From Trifolium pratense (Eukaryota; Streptophyta; Magnoliopsida; Fabales; Fabaceae): a DNA stretch of 64,000 nucleotides. Where the stretch lies: contig NC_060061.1 of assembly GCF_020283565.1 (NCBI RefSeq), positions 48,335,362-48,399,361 on the forward strand. Direction: 5' to 3'. How positions within the stretch are numbered: the first letter of the stretch is position 1; every line of letters starts with the position of its first letter. Shown piece by piece: positions 47,047 through 61,700 of the stretch. The translations under genes were made by a program, and so were the position numbers. The notes beneath the pieces are model-generated. The model ran no database searches. It was not told where the DNA came from and saw only the letters and a list, made by a program, of their open reading frames with translations.

Positions 47047-49785
47047 ATGGAAATTCTATCTTCTATTGTTGGAATAGTAGCAGAACATACTGTTGTGCCT
47101 ATTGGACGTCAAGCAAGTTACTTGATATTCTACAAAGGCAATTTCAGTATGTTATCAGTTCATGTTAAAGACCTTGAGGCTGCAAAAGAAAGAATAACCC
47201 ATTCAGTTGAAGAAGAAAAGAGAAACGGTAAAAAGATTGAAACAGATGTGATGAACTGGTTAGAGAAAGTGGATGAGGTCATTGAAAAGGCAAATCAGCT
47301 TCAAAAGGATCCTCTTCGTGCCAACGCTAGGTGCTCAGCATGGTCGTTCCCCAATTTGATTTTGCGTCATCAACTAAGTAGGAAGGCCACAAAAATTGTA
47401 AAAGATGTTAATGAAGTTCAAGAAAAAGGGAAGTTTGATCGAATTGGTTACCTTCCCACCCTAGATGGAGAAGCCTCCTCCTCCTCAACAAAAGGTGGTG
47501 AAAATTATGAGACAAGGGAATCACTTAAAGAGAACATTATGAAGGCACTAACACACCAAAATTCATGCAACATTGGGGTCTATGGGTTGGGTGGGGTGGG
47601 TAAAACCACTCTGTTGCAGGAAGTTTTTGAAATATCTAAGCAACGCAAATTGTTTGATACAATTGTTACAACGAATGTAACAAAAGATCCAGACATTAAA
47701 ACAATTCAAGGGGAGATTGCAGATTTGTTGGGTCTACGATTCGATGAGGAGACTATTCTTGGCAGAGCACATCGCCTGAGACAAAGAATCATGATGGAAA
47801 AAAATATCCTTATCATTCTAGATGATATATGGACCAAACTTGATTTGAAGAAAGTTGGAATTCCATTTGGTAATAAACATAATGGTTGTAAATTGTTGAT
47901 GACATCCAGAAATCAAGATGTGTTGCTTCAAATGGATGTTCCAAAGGATTTAACTTTCAAACTTGAACTTATGAGTGAAAACGAGACATGGAGCTTGTTT
48001 CAATTTATGGCTGGGGATGTGATTAAAGATAGCAATTTGAAAGGTGTAGCAATTCAAGTTGCCAAAAAATGTGAAGGTTTGCCTCTTGTGGTAGTGGCAG
48101 TTGCTCGAGCATTGAAAGATAAGAGGGATGTTCAATCTTGGAAAGATGCATTAAGGAGATTACAAAGTGGTCATCATACAATTTTTTCTGCTTTGGAATT
48201 GAGTTACGACTCATTGGAGAGTGATGAAATGAGGGATGTCTTCTTGCTTTTTGCATTATTTCCAAGTCAAATGGTAGATTACTTTCTTAAAGTTGCAATG
48301 GGTTTGGATATATTAAAGGATATTAAGACTGTGGATGATGCTAGAAACAGAATTAATCCAATAATCCATTCTTTGGAGGCGTCTTGTTTGATTGATATTA
48401 AAACAAGTGGAAAAATCCAAATGCATGACTTTGTTCGGGATTTTGCTATCTCCGTAGCACGTAGGGACAAACATGTATTTCTAAGAAAACAATCAGATGA
48501 GGAATGGCCAACCAAGGATTTTTTAACAAGGTGCACGCAGGTTATTTTAGATAATTATATGCACGAGCTTCCTGAAATGATTGATTGTCCAAACATTAAG
48601 TTTTTCTTTTTGTCCAGCGAGAATCTTTCTTTAGAAGTCCCTGACAATTTTTTTGAGGGTATGGGAAGCCTTAGAGTCCTAGATTTAACATCTCTGAACT
48701 TGTCTTCATTACCCACTTCATTTCGGTTCCTAACCAACCTTCAAACACTGTGTTTGTATTTTTGCATTTTGGAAAATATGGTTCAAATTAAAGCTTTGCA
48801 AAATTTAGAAATTCTTTGCCTTGGGAATTCTTCAATGACTAAGTTGCCAACAGAAATAGGGCAATTGACTCAATTGAGAATGCTTGATTTGAGCAATTCA
48901 GGAATAGAAGTAATCCCACCCAACATTATATCAAGCTTGACCAAACTGGAGGAGTTGTACATGGGCAATACCTTTGTTAATTGGGAAGATGTGAGTTCAA
49001 CAGTTCAAAACAAAAATGCTAGCATTGCTGAGCTTCGAAAACTACCCAATTTGACAAGTCTAGAATTACAAATTCGTGAGACTTGGATGTTGCCAAGGGA
49101 CTTGCAGACGGTGTTTGAGAAGTTAGAACGATATAAAATAACTATTGGTGATGTATGGGAATGGTCTGACATTGTGGATGGAAGCTCAAAAACATTGATG
49201 CTCAAACTTGGTACTAATATACATTTGGAGCACGGAATTAAAGCATTGATTAAAGGTGTTGAGAATTTGTACTTGGATGTTGTAAACGGAATTCAAAATA
49301 TGGTTTATCAACTAAACGGAGAAGGATTTCCGTTGTTGAAACATCTCCACATCCAAAATAATGCAAACATGAAGCATATTGTTGACTCTCAAGAGAGGAA
49401 TCAAATGCATGTGTCCTTTCCCATGTTGGAAACACTAGTACTTCATAATCTTAAAAACTTGGAGCATATATGTCTTGGTCCACTTTCAATTGCTTCTTTT
49501 GGATGTCTTAGTGCTATCAAAGTCAAAAATTGTGTCCAATTGAGATATCTTCTCTCTTTTCCGTTGGTTAAAGAACTTTCCCACCTTTCTAAGATTGAAG
49601 TTTGTCATTGCAATTCTATGAAGGAGATAGTGCTTGGAGACAACAATTCAAGTGCATCAATGGTTTTTCTATTCCGTTCTTTGACTTTAGAACATTTGGA
49701 GACACTTCAGAATTTCTTCTCCGGAAATGACCAAAAGCATCAATTGTTAGATCCTTATGTGTCAACACCATTGTTCAATGCTCAG
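47047..49785 (+). CDS. CNL gene 2 exon 1: coiled coil, NB-ARC and first LRRs
   Basis: This 913-codon open exon matches gene 1 exon 1 closely, with seven fewer codons, mainly near its C-terminal end around the NSSASMVF segment. All nucleotide-binding motifs are intact ([28 protein letters not shown]). It ends FNAQ at CAG|GTATGT. The start is set by the conserved leader 47005-47046. Confidence 0.94.
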
Positions 49786-52700
49786 GTATGTTAATTTATT
49801 TTTAAGCTTCTTTAGATACAGATGATATAATTACTAATAGGTAAATTGGTACGTTTAATGAATAAACAATTGAGTTTAAAAAGAGTAATTTTGAAATACC
49901 CATCTATTTAGAATTATATAGTTAAGTTTCATTAGTAAGATCAATCTCAAAGTATCAATAGGATGATCAATTCTCAGATTGCGATAAGCATATATTTTCT
50001 CAAATTCTCACTTCAATTATGATTTATGTCAATTTATTTTAATGTAGGTTGCATTTCCTAATTTGGATACTCTTAAATTGAGCTCACTCAATTTGAATAA
50101 AGTTTGGGATGACAGTCATCATTCTATGTGCAAATTAACTAGCTTGATTGTGGAGAATTGTGGTGGATTGAAGTACTTATTCTCGTCAACTATGGTTGGA
50201 AGTTTCAAGAACCTCAAACACCTTGAAATAAGTAATTGTCCTTTGATGGAGGAGATAATAGCCAAAGAAGAGACAAACAATGAAATAGAAGAGGTATGTT
50301 AATTTTACCTTTGGGAACATTCAATTAATTTTAAACTTTTATTTAAATATTTATATTATAATGATATCTGTTATTTGTGAATTTGTAGGACGTTCATTTT
50401 TTCAAATTAGAGAAAATCACATTGAAGGACATGGACAAGTTGAAGACAATATGGCACCGCCAATTTGAAACAGTGAAGATGTTGCAAGTGAGCAATTGTA
50501 AGAAAATTGTGGTGGTTTTTCCTTCTTCAATGCAAAAAACATATACTAAGCTAGAGATGTTGGAGGTTACAGATTGTGCTTTAGTAGAAGAGATATTTGA
50601 ACTGACTTTCAATGAAAATGGCAGTGCAGAGAATACAACACATTTGAAAGTTGTTATTGATGGATTGCCAAAACTGAAAAATATATGGAGTGGGAATCAT
50701 TACAGTGTTCTTAGTTTTCAAATTCTTATATTTGTAAAACTTACAAACTGTGCAAGCTTGGAGTATCTATTACCACTTTCTATAGCCACTTGTTGTTCAC
50801 ATCTCCAACAACTTCATATAAACAAATGTGGAAATATGAAGGAAATTGTTGCAGAAGAGAAGGAGAAAGAATCTGGAGTGAGTGCAGCTCCCACATTTGA
50901 GTTTAATCAACTAAGTACTTTATATCTTTGGAACATGCATAAACTCAAGGGTTTCTATGCTAAAAAGCATACTCTAACATGTCCATCTTTGAAGGAAATT
51001 GATGTTTTCAATTGTGCAAAGTTGAATTTGTTCAGAACTCTATCCACAAGAAGCTCCAATTTTCAAGATGACAAACTCTCCGTTTTAACGCCACAACCAC
51101 CTTTCATTGTCGAAGAGGTATGCATATCATCATATAAATTTACATATAGATGTATGTATTCAATTGTCAAATTCGAAACTATTTATGACGAGTAAAAATT
51201 CAAGAAAAAACTTAAAAGTTTTAGATTTAAAATTGAACAACTCTACTTAGTTGTTTTAGTGGTGATTGGCGTTGAACTTGGTAGGTAGGGAGGAGAGGAC
51301 CTTTTTTTTCTTTAACTAATTAAGCCTAAATTGAACTATATAATTGGTTTCTAGAAGTAGTTCGGTTGAAAACCATATCAAGTGGTTTAGTTTAAAATAT
51401 GGTTCGATACAATTTGGTTTACAACTTTAATTTTAATTTTAAAGCTATTATTTCTAGCTTTATTGTTAAAAGAGTTAAAAGAGTTAAAAGAGGCAATATT
51501 AAATGTTTAAATTCTTTTAAATTGTTCTTTATATATATTTTAGGTGATTCCAAATTTGAAGGAGTTGAGAATAAATCACAAAGAAGCTAACGTGATATTA
51601 CAAGCCCAAAACTCAAGTGCCCTATTCACCAAAATGACATTTCTTGGTTTGTCCTTTGATATTATTGAAGATGCTACATTTCCTTATTGGTTTCTTCAAA
51701 ATGTGCACACTCTTGAGGCACTACTTGTTGAATGGAGTTGCTTCAAGAAAATATTTCAAGATGAAGGACAAATAAGTGAGAAGAAGACTTACCCACGGCT
51801 CAAATGCCTCATTTTGTATCACTTGCATAAACTCCAACATATATGTGAAGAAGGATTCAAAATTGACCCAGTTCTTGAGCTCCTTGAATACTTAGATGTT
51901 AGTAGTTGTTCTAGTTTGGTAAGTTTGTTACCTGCTTCTGCCACGCTTAATCATCTGGAATGTCTGGAGATAACAAATTGCAACGGGTTAAAAAATTTAA
52001 TCACATCTCCTACAGCAAAAAATTTGGACAAGCTCATTTCGCTAAAGGTAAAAGACTGTAATTCACTTGAAGAAATAATTACTGGAGAGGAAAATGTTGG
52101 CATTGCATTTTTTAGTTTAGAATTATTGATATTGGATTGTTTGCCGAGCCTCACCAAATTTTGTTCTAGTAAGTGCTTCTTGAAGTTTCCAATGTTGGGG
52201 GAAGTAATTGTGAGAGAATGTCCTCGCATGAAGATTTTTTCAGAGGGAAACACAAGTACACCAAATCTTCGAAAAGTTAAAATTGCAGAAAATGATGAAT
52301 GGCTTTGGAAGGGAAACCTAAATGATACAATAACCAACATATTTGAAGATAAGGTATGCTTGATTTACCAATTTAATTTTTGTGTAACAATATCATGATT
52401 TACCCTTGTTTTTTTTTTGTCTTTGGATGCATGATAGTTGATTTTTAATGCACATCGTTAAAAATATATTGCAAAAGAGATACATAGCACAAATCTTCAT
52501 TCTACTATAAAATTAAAGGGAAATTGGCTATTCACTATGATGCATAGGTCCGACCATCCGAGTACGGTTATGGGTACGAAATACGGCTTATTTTTTTATT
52601 TTTATTTTTGTCCAATATTTGCATTATTTTCATCAACATTAAGAGAATGAATTGAAATGCAATAAAAAATAAAAATACTTTCCGCGATTTTCCCATTGTC

Positions 52701-55700
52701 AGCCTGTTTTTGTGATATTCACCACAACAAAAATGGATACATAATGGTAAGTACGATACGAGTACCATATCCGGTAACGTATGTTTCAGAGGCTATGCAT
52801 CACCACCCCCAATTTTTTTTTAGAGGTGATTCATTGTTCTTTCTGTTAGTATCGAGCAATAATAATAGTAGAAGAAATGAGAAGAATAGAAAAAGAGAAA
52901 AAGGACACAAAGATATAACGTGGTTCAGCACACAGTGTGTGTGCCTAGTCCACGGTTGCACTAGAGAAGAGCTTTATTACTTGGTATATAGAAGTTTACA
53001 AGATGTCTATATATATAGCACTTAATGAGACATAACAGAAATAAAATAAGCGATGTGGGACTAATTTAGACCACACAACTCTAACAATTCTCCCACTTGG
53101 GGTCTAAGTTTCAAACAACAACAACTTCTTGTAAACATTGAGCTCATCTGCTCATTCCCTAGTGCAACGCCTTCGTCTTCAATTATCCTCGAAGGCCAGC
53201 TGAGGTTATGCAAAGCCTCAGCTTGTCAGTAGTGACAGTCTTGGTTAACATATCTGCTGGATTCTCTGATCCTGAGATCTTTAGCAATGACAACTCTCCA
53301 TCATTTATTAGCTCCCTGATAAAATGGTATTTCAATTGAATATGCTTGCATCTAGAATGGAAGACTGGATTCTTAGCAAGAGATAGAGCACTCTGACTAT
53401 CACTGAACAATGGAGCATCATCTTGTTCTTTCCCCAATTCTTTGAGAAAATTCTGCAACCAAATCATCTCCTTAGCTGCTTCTGAGATGGCTATGTACTC
53501 GGCTTCGGTGGTTGAGAGAGCAACACTATGTTGAAGTTTAGACTTCCAACTCACAGCCGTACCTCCCAAAGTGAAAATGTAACCGGTGGTGCTTTTTCGA
53601 GTATCTAAATCTCCTCCCAAATCTGCATCTGAAAAACCTTGTAAGGAGATATTACCTTTTCTGAAGCACAAACACATCTCTGATGTACCCTTCAAATATC
53701 TGAGTATCCATTTTACACCTTCCCAATGCTCCTTTGCTGGATTTGATAGGAACCTACTGACAACTCCCACTGCATGTGCTATATCAGGTCTGGTACACAC
53801 CATAGCATACATCAAACTCCCAACTGCTGACGCATATGGTACTTTTGACATGTAACATTTTTCTTCATCTATCTGCGAAGACTGACTCTTTGAAAACTTC
53901 AAATGAGATCCCAGAGGAGTATTTCTGGTCTTGGCATCTTCAAGGCTAAATCTATCAAGTAACTTGTGTATATATTTCTCCTGAGACAATTTCAAAGTTC
54001 CTTCTGATCTGTTTCTGAGAATTCTCATACCAAGTATTTGTTTAGCTGGACCAAGATCCTTCATTTCAAAGTTTTCTGCTAACTTCTGCTTCAACCTGTT
54101 GATTTCTGCCATATTCGATCCTGCAATCAACATGTCATCAACATACACAGCAAGAATAATATAACTGTTAGCATATTTCTTAACATAGCAACAATGGTCC
54201 ATGTTACATCTGTTGAATCTTGAGTTACTCATAAACTCATTAAACTTTTTGTACCACTGTCTCGGTGCTTGTTTCAAGCCATATAAACTCTTATTAAGCT
54301 TGCATACAAGATTCTCCTTGCCTGGAACTTCAAAACCTTCTGGCTGAGTCATGTAAATGTCTTCCTCTAAATCTCCATGTAAAAACGCAGTTTTGACATC
54401 TAACTGCTCTAAGTGAAGATTCTCTGCAGCTACAATACTCAAGATAACTCTGATGGTGGTCATCTTGACGACAGGAGAGAAGATCTCTGTGAAGTCAATT
54501 CCCTGTTTCTGTTGAAACCCTTTCACCACAAGTCTCGCCTTGTATCTTCTACTACCGTCAGATTCTTCCTTTAACCTGTAGACCCATCTATTATGTAAAG
54601 CTTTCTTTTCTTTTGGCAACTTGGTCAAAGACCACGTTCCATTCTTTTCAAGAGATGTCATTTCATCTTTCATTGCTAGCTCCCACTTAATAGAGTCATT
54701 CCCCTGCATAGCTTCACTAAAACATTCTGGTTCACCAGCATCAGTTAACAACAAATAATGTAATGAGGGAGAATACCTATCTGGTGGTACTGACATTCTG
54801 CTAGATCTTCTCGGAGGAGTTGATGGTTCTGATTCTGACTCAACCTCAATACCTGTATTCTGGCTTTTAATGGCTATATCACTTTCTGAAATTTCTTCAA
54901 GTGTTGCCTTTTCAGGAAGTTCTGGTACTTTACTAGCACCCACAGATTCTGCAGAAAGTCTGTCCTTATAAAATAAATTTTCATTAAAAGTGACATTCCT
55001 GCTTCTGATGATTTTCTTGTTTTGGTCATCCCAAAACCTGTAGCCATACATGTCAGATCCATAACCAATGAAATAACACTTTCTTGCTTTCGGGTCCAGT
55101 TTATCTCTATTACAAGAGTCAATTAGTATATATGAAACACAACCAAAGATTCTTAAATGTGAAAGTTTTACCTCCTTTCCTGACCATACTTCTTCCGGCA
55201 ATTGATAATTCAAAGGAACTGATGGTCCTCTATTGATGAGATATGCTGCTGTGTTTATTGCTTCTGCCCAAAATACTTTAGGCAAACCAGATTGGATCCG
55301 GATACATCTAGCTCTTTCGTTTAAGGTTCTGTTCATCCTTTCTGCAACACCATTTTGTTCAGGTGTTCCTGGTATTGTCTTAATCATTCTGATTCCATGT
55401 TCTGAACAGAAATCTTTAAACTCTTGACTATCATACTCTCCACCATTATCAGATTTCAGACTTTTAATCTTTAGACCTGTCTGATTTTCAACTTCTACTT
55501 TCCACCTTTTAAATACAGAAAACACATCTGATTTATTTTTAAGAAAATAAACCCATACCTTTCTGGTGGAGTCATCGATAAAGGTGATGTAATAGCATGA
55601 GCCTCCAATAGATTTCACCGGAGCTGGTCCCCAAACATCTGTATGCACCAATTCTAGCTTTTCAACTTTGGAATTCTTCCCTGTTCTTGAGAAGCTAACC

Positions 55701-58700
55701 TTTTTCTGCTTTCCAAAGATACAATGTTCACAGACACCAACATCAACATGCTTCAAGTTTGATAACTTACCCTTTGTTGCCATAAGTTTCATTCCTTTTT
55801 CACTCATGTGCCCAAGTCTTTGATGCCATAAGGATGAATTATTGACAACCTCAGTAACTGCTATCATATCTTCATCTGCAACCATGTAAAGAGACCCTTG
55901 CTTCTTACCACGAGCCACAACAAGATTACCTTTTGTTACCTTCCAAGCTCCATCTCCAAAAGTGGTGTAATGTCCTTCACTATCCAACTGCCCTATAGAT
56001 ATCAGATTTCTTTTTAAGGCTGGAATGTGTCTGACATTGTGCAATGTCCAAAGAGTTCCACTAGAGGTCCTGATGTCAATATTGCCCCTTCCGACAATGT
56101 CAAGAGGTTTTCCATCTGCAAGATAAACTTTTCCAAACCTTCCAGAAACATAATTAGATAACAATTCTTTACAAGGAGTGGTGTGGAATGACGCACCTGA
56201 ATCCATAACCCATGAATCAACAGGACTATCCAAGCTACATATTAATGCATCATCAAATTCATCAGTTGCTGCATTTGCGGATTCATCATCATCATGCTTT
56301 TTATTTCTGTGACTCTTGTTCTTCTTTGGTGCCTTGCACTGATTGGTAAAGTGGCCTATCTTGTCACAATTCCAACAAACAATATCACTTCGAAACTTTG
56401 TCTGACCTTTCCCTCTTGACTTTGATCTACCTCGACCATTCTGAGACTTTTGAGTTGTCCTTCCTCTGCTTTCAGTATTCAATGCTGAATTAGAAACATG
56501 ACTGGAAGACTCCCCTGAGGCTCTCCTGCGAACATCTTCGCTTAAGATCAAGTTACGGATGTCATTGAGCTTCAATGTGTTATCCCCTGTAGAACTACTG
56601 ACTGCTGTAACAGTTGCATCCCAACTATCCGGTAGTGATGACAATAGGATCAGTGCTTTCACCTCATCCTCAAATTTAATCTGCACTGATTCCAACTGGG
56701 AGAGAATAGTATTAAATTCATTAATATGATTAGTTATAGAAATACCTTCTCCCATCTTGAGGTTGAACAACCGCCGCATCAAATATACTTTGTTGGCTGC
56801 AGACGGCTTCTCGTACATATCTGATAACGCCTTTATCAAACCTGCAGTAGTCGTCTCGTTCACAATGTTGAATGCAACATTCTTGGCCAATGTCAATCTG
56901 ATCACGCCAAGAGCTTGTCGATCTAACAAAACCCAATCTTCCTGCTTCATGTCATCTGGCTTCTTCCCTGACAAGGGTTGATATAACTTCTTCTGGTAGA
57001 GATAATCCTCTATCTGCATCTTCCAGAAACTGAAGTCTCTGCCATCAAACCTCTCAATCTTCACCTTCCCTTCTTCTAACGCCATTGCTCGACTATCTCC
57101 TCTAAACTGAGAAGACTCCCACTAATTCCTCTAAACTAAGGAATTCCCTTGGAATAACCAAAGGCTCTTGATACCAGTTGTTAGTATCGAGCAATAATAA
57201 TAGTAGAAGAAATGAGAAGAATAGAAAAAGAGAAAAAGGACACAAAGATATAACGTGGTTCAGCACACAGTGTGTGTGCCTAGTCCACGGTTGCACTAGA
57301 GAAGAGCTTTATTACTTGGTATATAGAAGTTTACAAGATGTCTATATATATAGCACTTAATGAGACATAACAGAAATAAAATAAGCGATGTGGGACTAAT
57401 TTAGACCACACAACTCTAACACTTTCTCTTATTCATTGTTCTGAAAATGTTCTTTCCCTTTGTGTATTTTGTTCTTATTGTATGAAATATTATTTTGATA
57501 TGACTCTTGATATGTTAATTAATTTCACTGAACAGGTTGCATTTCATAAATTTAACTGTTTAGCCTTATCTGACTACCCGGAGCTAAAAGATTTGTGGTA
57601 TGGCCAACATAATCACAATGTGTTTTGCAATCTGAAATCCCTAGTAGTGGAAAGATGTGATTTTTTATCATATGTACTTTTACCATCAAATATAATACAA
57701 GCGCTGCATGGATTGGAAGATTTAAAAGTAACAGACTGTGATTCGTTAGAAGCAGTGTTTGATGTGAAAGGTATGAAGTCTAGAGAAATATTGATAAAAC
57801 AAAGCACTCCGTTGAAAAGTTTGACTTTATCTAGTTTGCCAAAATTGAAGCACATATGGAATGAGGATCCTCATGAAATTATCAGCTTTGGAAACTTATG
57901 CAAGGTGGATGTTTCTAAGTGCCAAAGCTTGCTATATATCTTTCCATTGTCACTATGCCAAGATCTTGGAAAACTTGAAATGCTTGATATAACGTCTTGC
58001 GGAGTTAAGGAAATTGTAGGAATGGAAGAAGGATCAATGGAAATCAATTTTAATTTTCCCCAACTGAATACATTGGCACTATGTCTTTTGACAAACCTTA
58101 AGAGCTTCTATCGGGGAAAGCATGCTTTACAGTGCCCTTCCCTGAAGATTTTGAGTGTATACCATTGTGAAGCATTAAGAATGTTTTCATTCAACCATTT
58201 AGACTTCCAACAGCCTAACGCAGCAGGCGGAAATCCCATCATACCTCAACAAGCTCTATTTTCTATTGAAAAGGTAAATCCAACCATACTTTTTTTCCAG
58301 TTGAGCCCCAACCTCATAAACTAGTATTAATTTTGAATGTTTAATTTAATTGATTAATTTACCTAATAAACTAGTATTAATTTGTTTTTCAGTTGAGCCC
58401 CAACCTGGAGGAATTGGCAATAAATGGCCCGGATGTGATGGAGATATTGAATCAAGAAAATGTCTTTCATAAAGTTAAATTTCTTTGTTTGCAATGCTTC
58501 GAAGAAACTCCAACTATTTTTCTGAATGATATCCATACATCATTTCCTAATTTTAAAACATTTCTAGTGCGTAATAGTTCTTTTGAAACATTGTTCCCCA
58601 CTAAAGAAACCACTGATCATCTCAATATGCATGTTTCAAATCAAATAAGAATTTTGTGGATTTTTGAATTAGAAAATCTCAAGCAAATCTGGCAAGAAGA

Positions 58701-61700
58701 CTTCCCATTGGATCATCATCTGTTACAAAATCTTGAAGACTTATTTGTAAGGGATTGTCCAAGTTTGATAAACTTGGTACCAGCATCAACATTTTTCACA
58801 AATTTAATAATTTTGAAAGTGGAGAATTGCAAAGAGCTTACTTATTTAATAACATCCTCAACAGCTAAAAGTCTTGTACAACTCACAACATTAAAAATAA
58901 TGAATTGTGAGAAGATGTTGGATGTTGTGAAACAGATTGATGAAGAAAAAGCGGAGGAAAACATCATATTTGAAAACTTGGAATACTTGGAATTGTCTTC
59001 TTTGCCAAGTTTTAGAAGCTTCTGTTATGGGAAACAAACATTCATATTCCCATCTTTCATATATTTCATTGTTAAAGGGTGCCCTCGAATGAAGATATTC
59101 TCATCAGGAGTCACAGTAACACCATACCTGACAAAAATTGAAGTTGAAGAAGGAAAGAAGAGATGGAAAGGTGATCTTAATACAACTATTGAACAATTGT
59201 TCATAGAAAAGGTACACAATTGTCATTTTTAATTATGAAAATTATTTACTTATTATTCACATAATTGTTTGAGCACACACAAATAATTAAAAAAAAGCAG
59301 AGAAGAAATGCTCTAACTACCAAGGCTTACAATATTAATTTGGTGCATGATTGGACGGTGACTTTGATATTAACTATGGATAAAGAAATGAAATTTTCAT
59401 CGGTTAGTTAGTTAGAGTAATAACTATATTCAGTTAACATTCAGTTGTCAGTGATTTTCTATAATAAAATTAAGAACATGCTGCATTAACTTATTTTCTA
59501 TTAAAAATAGAGAAAGTGATCGATATTGCCTACCATACATGTGTTGAGTTCTGTAAACTGTTATATTATTCAACTATATAATCTCTAAACTATTAAAATT
59601 AACTAAAAGATCTCTAAAATATTATCTCATCTTACTATTTAGTTCCTCGTTTAACACTGTACACTTATTAATTAAATTGACCGTTTGTTGTACTTAAACT
59701 ATGAAAATACATCATAAGTTTAACTCAAACTATTATGAAAAACAACTAATTAGTTTCTAAATATTCAATTTTTGTTGATAAAGACACCATCTCTTCTCTA
59801 ACCCAATATATAGTTTATAGACATTTTAGATTTTTTTTTTTTTTAACAATTTATAGACATTTTAGTTGATTTTTATAGTTTAGGGACTAAATAGTCTGCG
59901 AGACAATAGTTTAGGACCTTTTAGTTGAGTGTTTATTTCTATATGTTACATACTTTAATGTCGCAAGAAAATTAGGGCCCGTTTGGTGCGCAGGATAAGA
60001 TAGAGATAGGATAGGATAAGAAGTTGAATAATGATAGGATATGATAGTGCCAGGATAAACACATATCATATCATGTGTTTGGTGCATACATGATAAGAAA
60101 AAGGATAACATTATTTTTTCATATCTTGTGTTTGGTGTACACTTGATCATGAATAAGAAACGTCCTACAACAATTGAATAATAATATTAATAATAGGCAA
60201 ATCGGATGAATCAAGTAGAAAACTCAGAAGCAATAGAATTTTGTGAGATAAACAAATCTATGGATTATTAAAAAGAATGGGAAGCGTTGAGAGGTAGGAG
60301 AAGAAGTGAACAGGAAGCAACAAGAGTTAACAGAGCGTGGTACTACAGAGAAAGAGAGCGGGTAGGTTAAAACAATCCTATCATGTTGCTAACCCACCAA
60401 AAAATAAGGATTAGAATAACAAAGAGTCAACATGATAGGATTAGTGATAGGTTAAATTTATCCTTTCCTATTGGTGCACCAACCAAAAGATTTAAACAGA
60501 ATATGATAACTTTATCATATTCTGTCTCCTTATTCTGCGCACTAAACGGGCTCTTAATGTCTTCATACATGATTTTGTTTCCCTTCCACTTATGGTTGCA
60601 AATTTGCAATTATTTTAAGTATTTTGACAATACAGAAGTGAATTACGAATTTCTTGAGCAACCATTACCTTGTTAGGATGATATATTTGTTAATAATTAA
60701 TGTCACCATTTTATTTTCCTAATTCATGGCTGGCTTATTTACTTTTTGTTAATTTAAGCATATATCTCTGTTAGAATCATTTTGTGGTTAAAGAATAGGT
60801 ACCAATAAAAAAATTCTTCTTACAAATGAAATAAATTGTAGGTTAAAGACTATCTATCTAGATCATGAACCTTTTGAAGATGAATAATTGTAGTTTACAA
60901 TATTATTACACATGATTAAATATTGGTTAAAACCAATTTTGATATGCCTCTTGATATGTTAATTAATTTGACTGAACAGGTTGCATTTCGTAAGTTTAAC
61001 TGTTTAGCCTTATCTGACTACCCGGAGCTAAAAGATTTGTGGTATGGCCAACTTAATCACGATGTGTTTTGCAATCTGAAATCCCTAGTAGTGGAAAGAT
61101 GTGATTTTTTATCACATGTACTTTTACCATCAAATGTAATGCAAGCGTTGCATGGATTGGAAGAATTAGAAGTAACAGATTGTGATTCATTAGAAGCTGT
61201 GTTTGATGTGAAAAGTATGAAGTCTAGAGAAATATTGATAAAACAAAGCACTCAGTTGAAAAGTTTGACTTTATCTAGTTTGCCAAAATTGAAGCAAATA
61301 TGGAATGAGGATCCTCATGAAATTATCAGCTTTGGAAACTTATGCAAGGTGGATGTTTCTATGTGCCAAAGCTTGCTATATATCTTTCCATTGTCACTAT
61401 GCCAAGATCTTGGAAATCTTGAAATGCTTGATATAGACTCTTGCGGAGTTGAGGAAATTGTAGCAGTGAAAGAAAGATCAGTGGAAATCAATTTTAATTT
61501 TCCCCAACTAGATACATTGGTACTTTGTGATTTGACAAGCCTTAAGAGCTTCTATCGGGGAAAGCATGCTTTACAGTGCCCTTCCCTGAAGATTTTGAAT
61601 GTATACCATTGTGAAGCATTAAGAATGTTTTCATTCAACCATTTAGACTTCCAACAGCCTAACAAAGCAGACGGAAATCCCATCATACCTCAACAAGCTC

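Larger units (their letters stand above)
52844..57421 (-). mobile_element. Intact Ty1/copia LTR retrotransposon in gene 2 intron 4
   Basis: The element has two 243-bp LTRs (52844-53086 and 57179-57421) that I read as identical, each starting TGTTAG and ending CTAACA. It is flanked by the 5-bp target duplication CTTTC (52839-52843 and 57422-57426). On the minus strand the 5' LTR is followed by a primer-binding site beginning TGGTATCA, complementary to initiator tRNA-Met, and a purine tract (AAGTGGGAGAAT, 53087-53098) precedes the 3' LTR. The coding frame is unbroken. The element lies antisense to the host gene. Confidence 0.96.

Noticed and set aside
52696..53025. Open frames repeated at 52696-53025 and 57178-57360
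   Set aside because: They are reverse readings of the copia LTRs, not genes.
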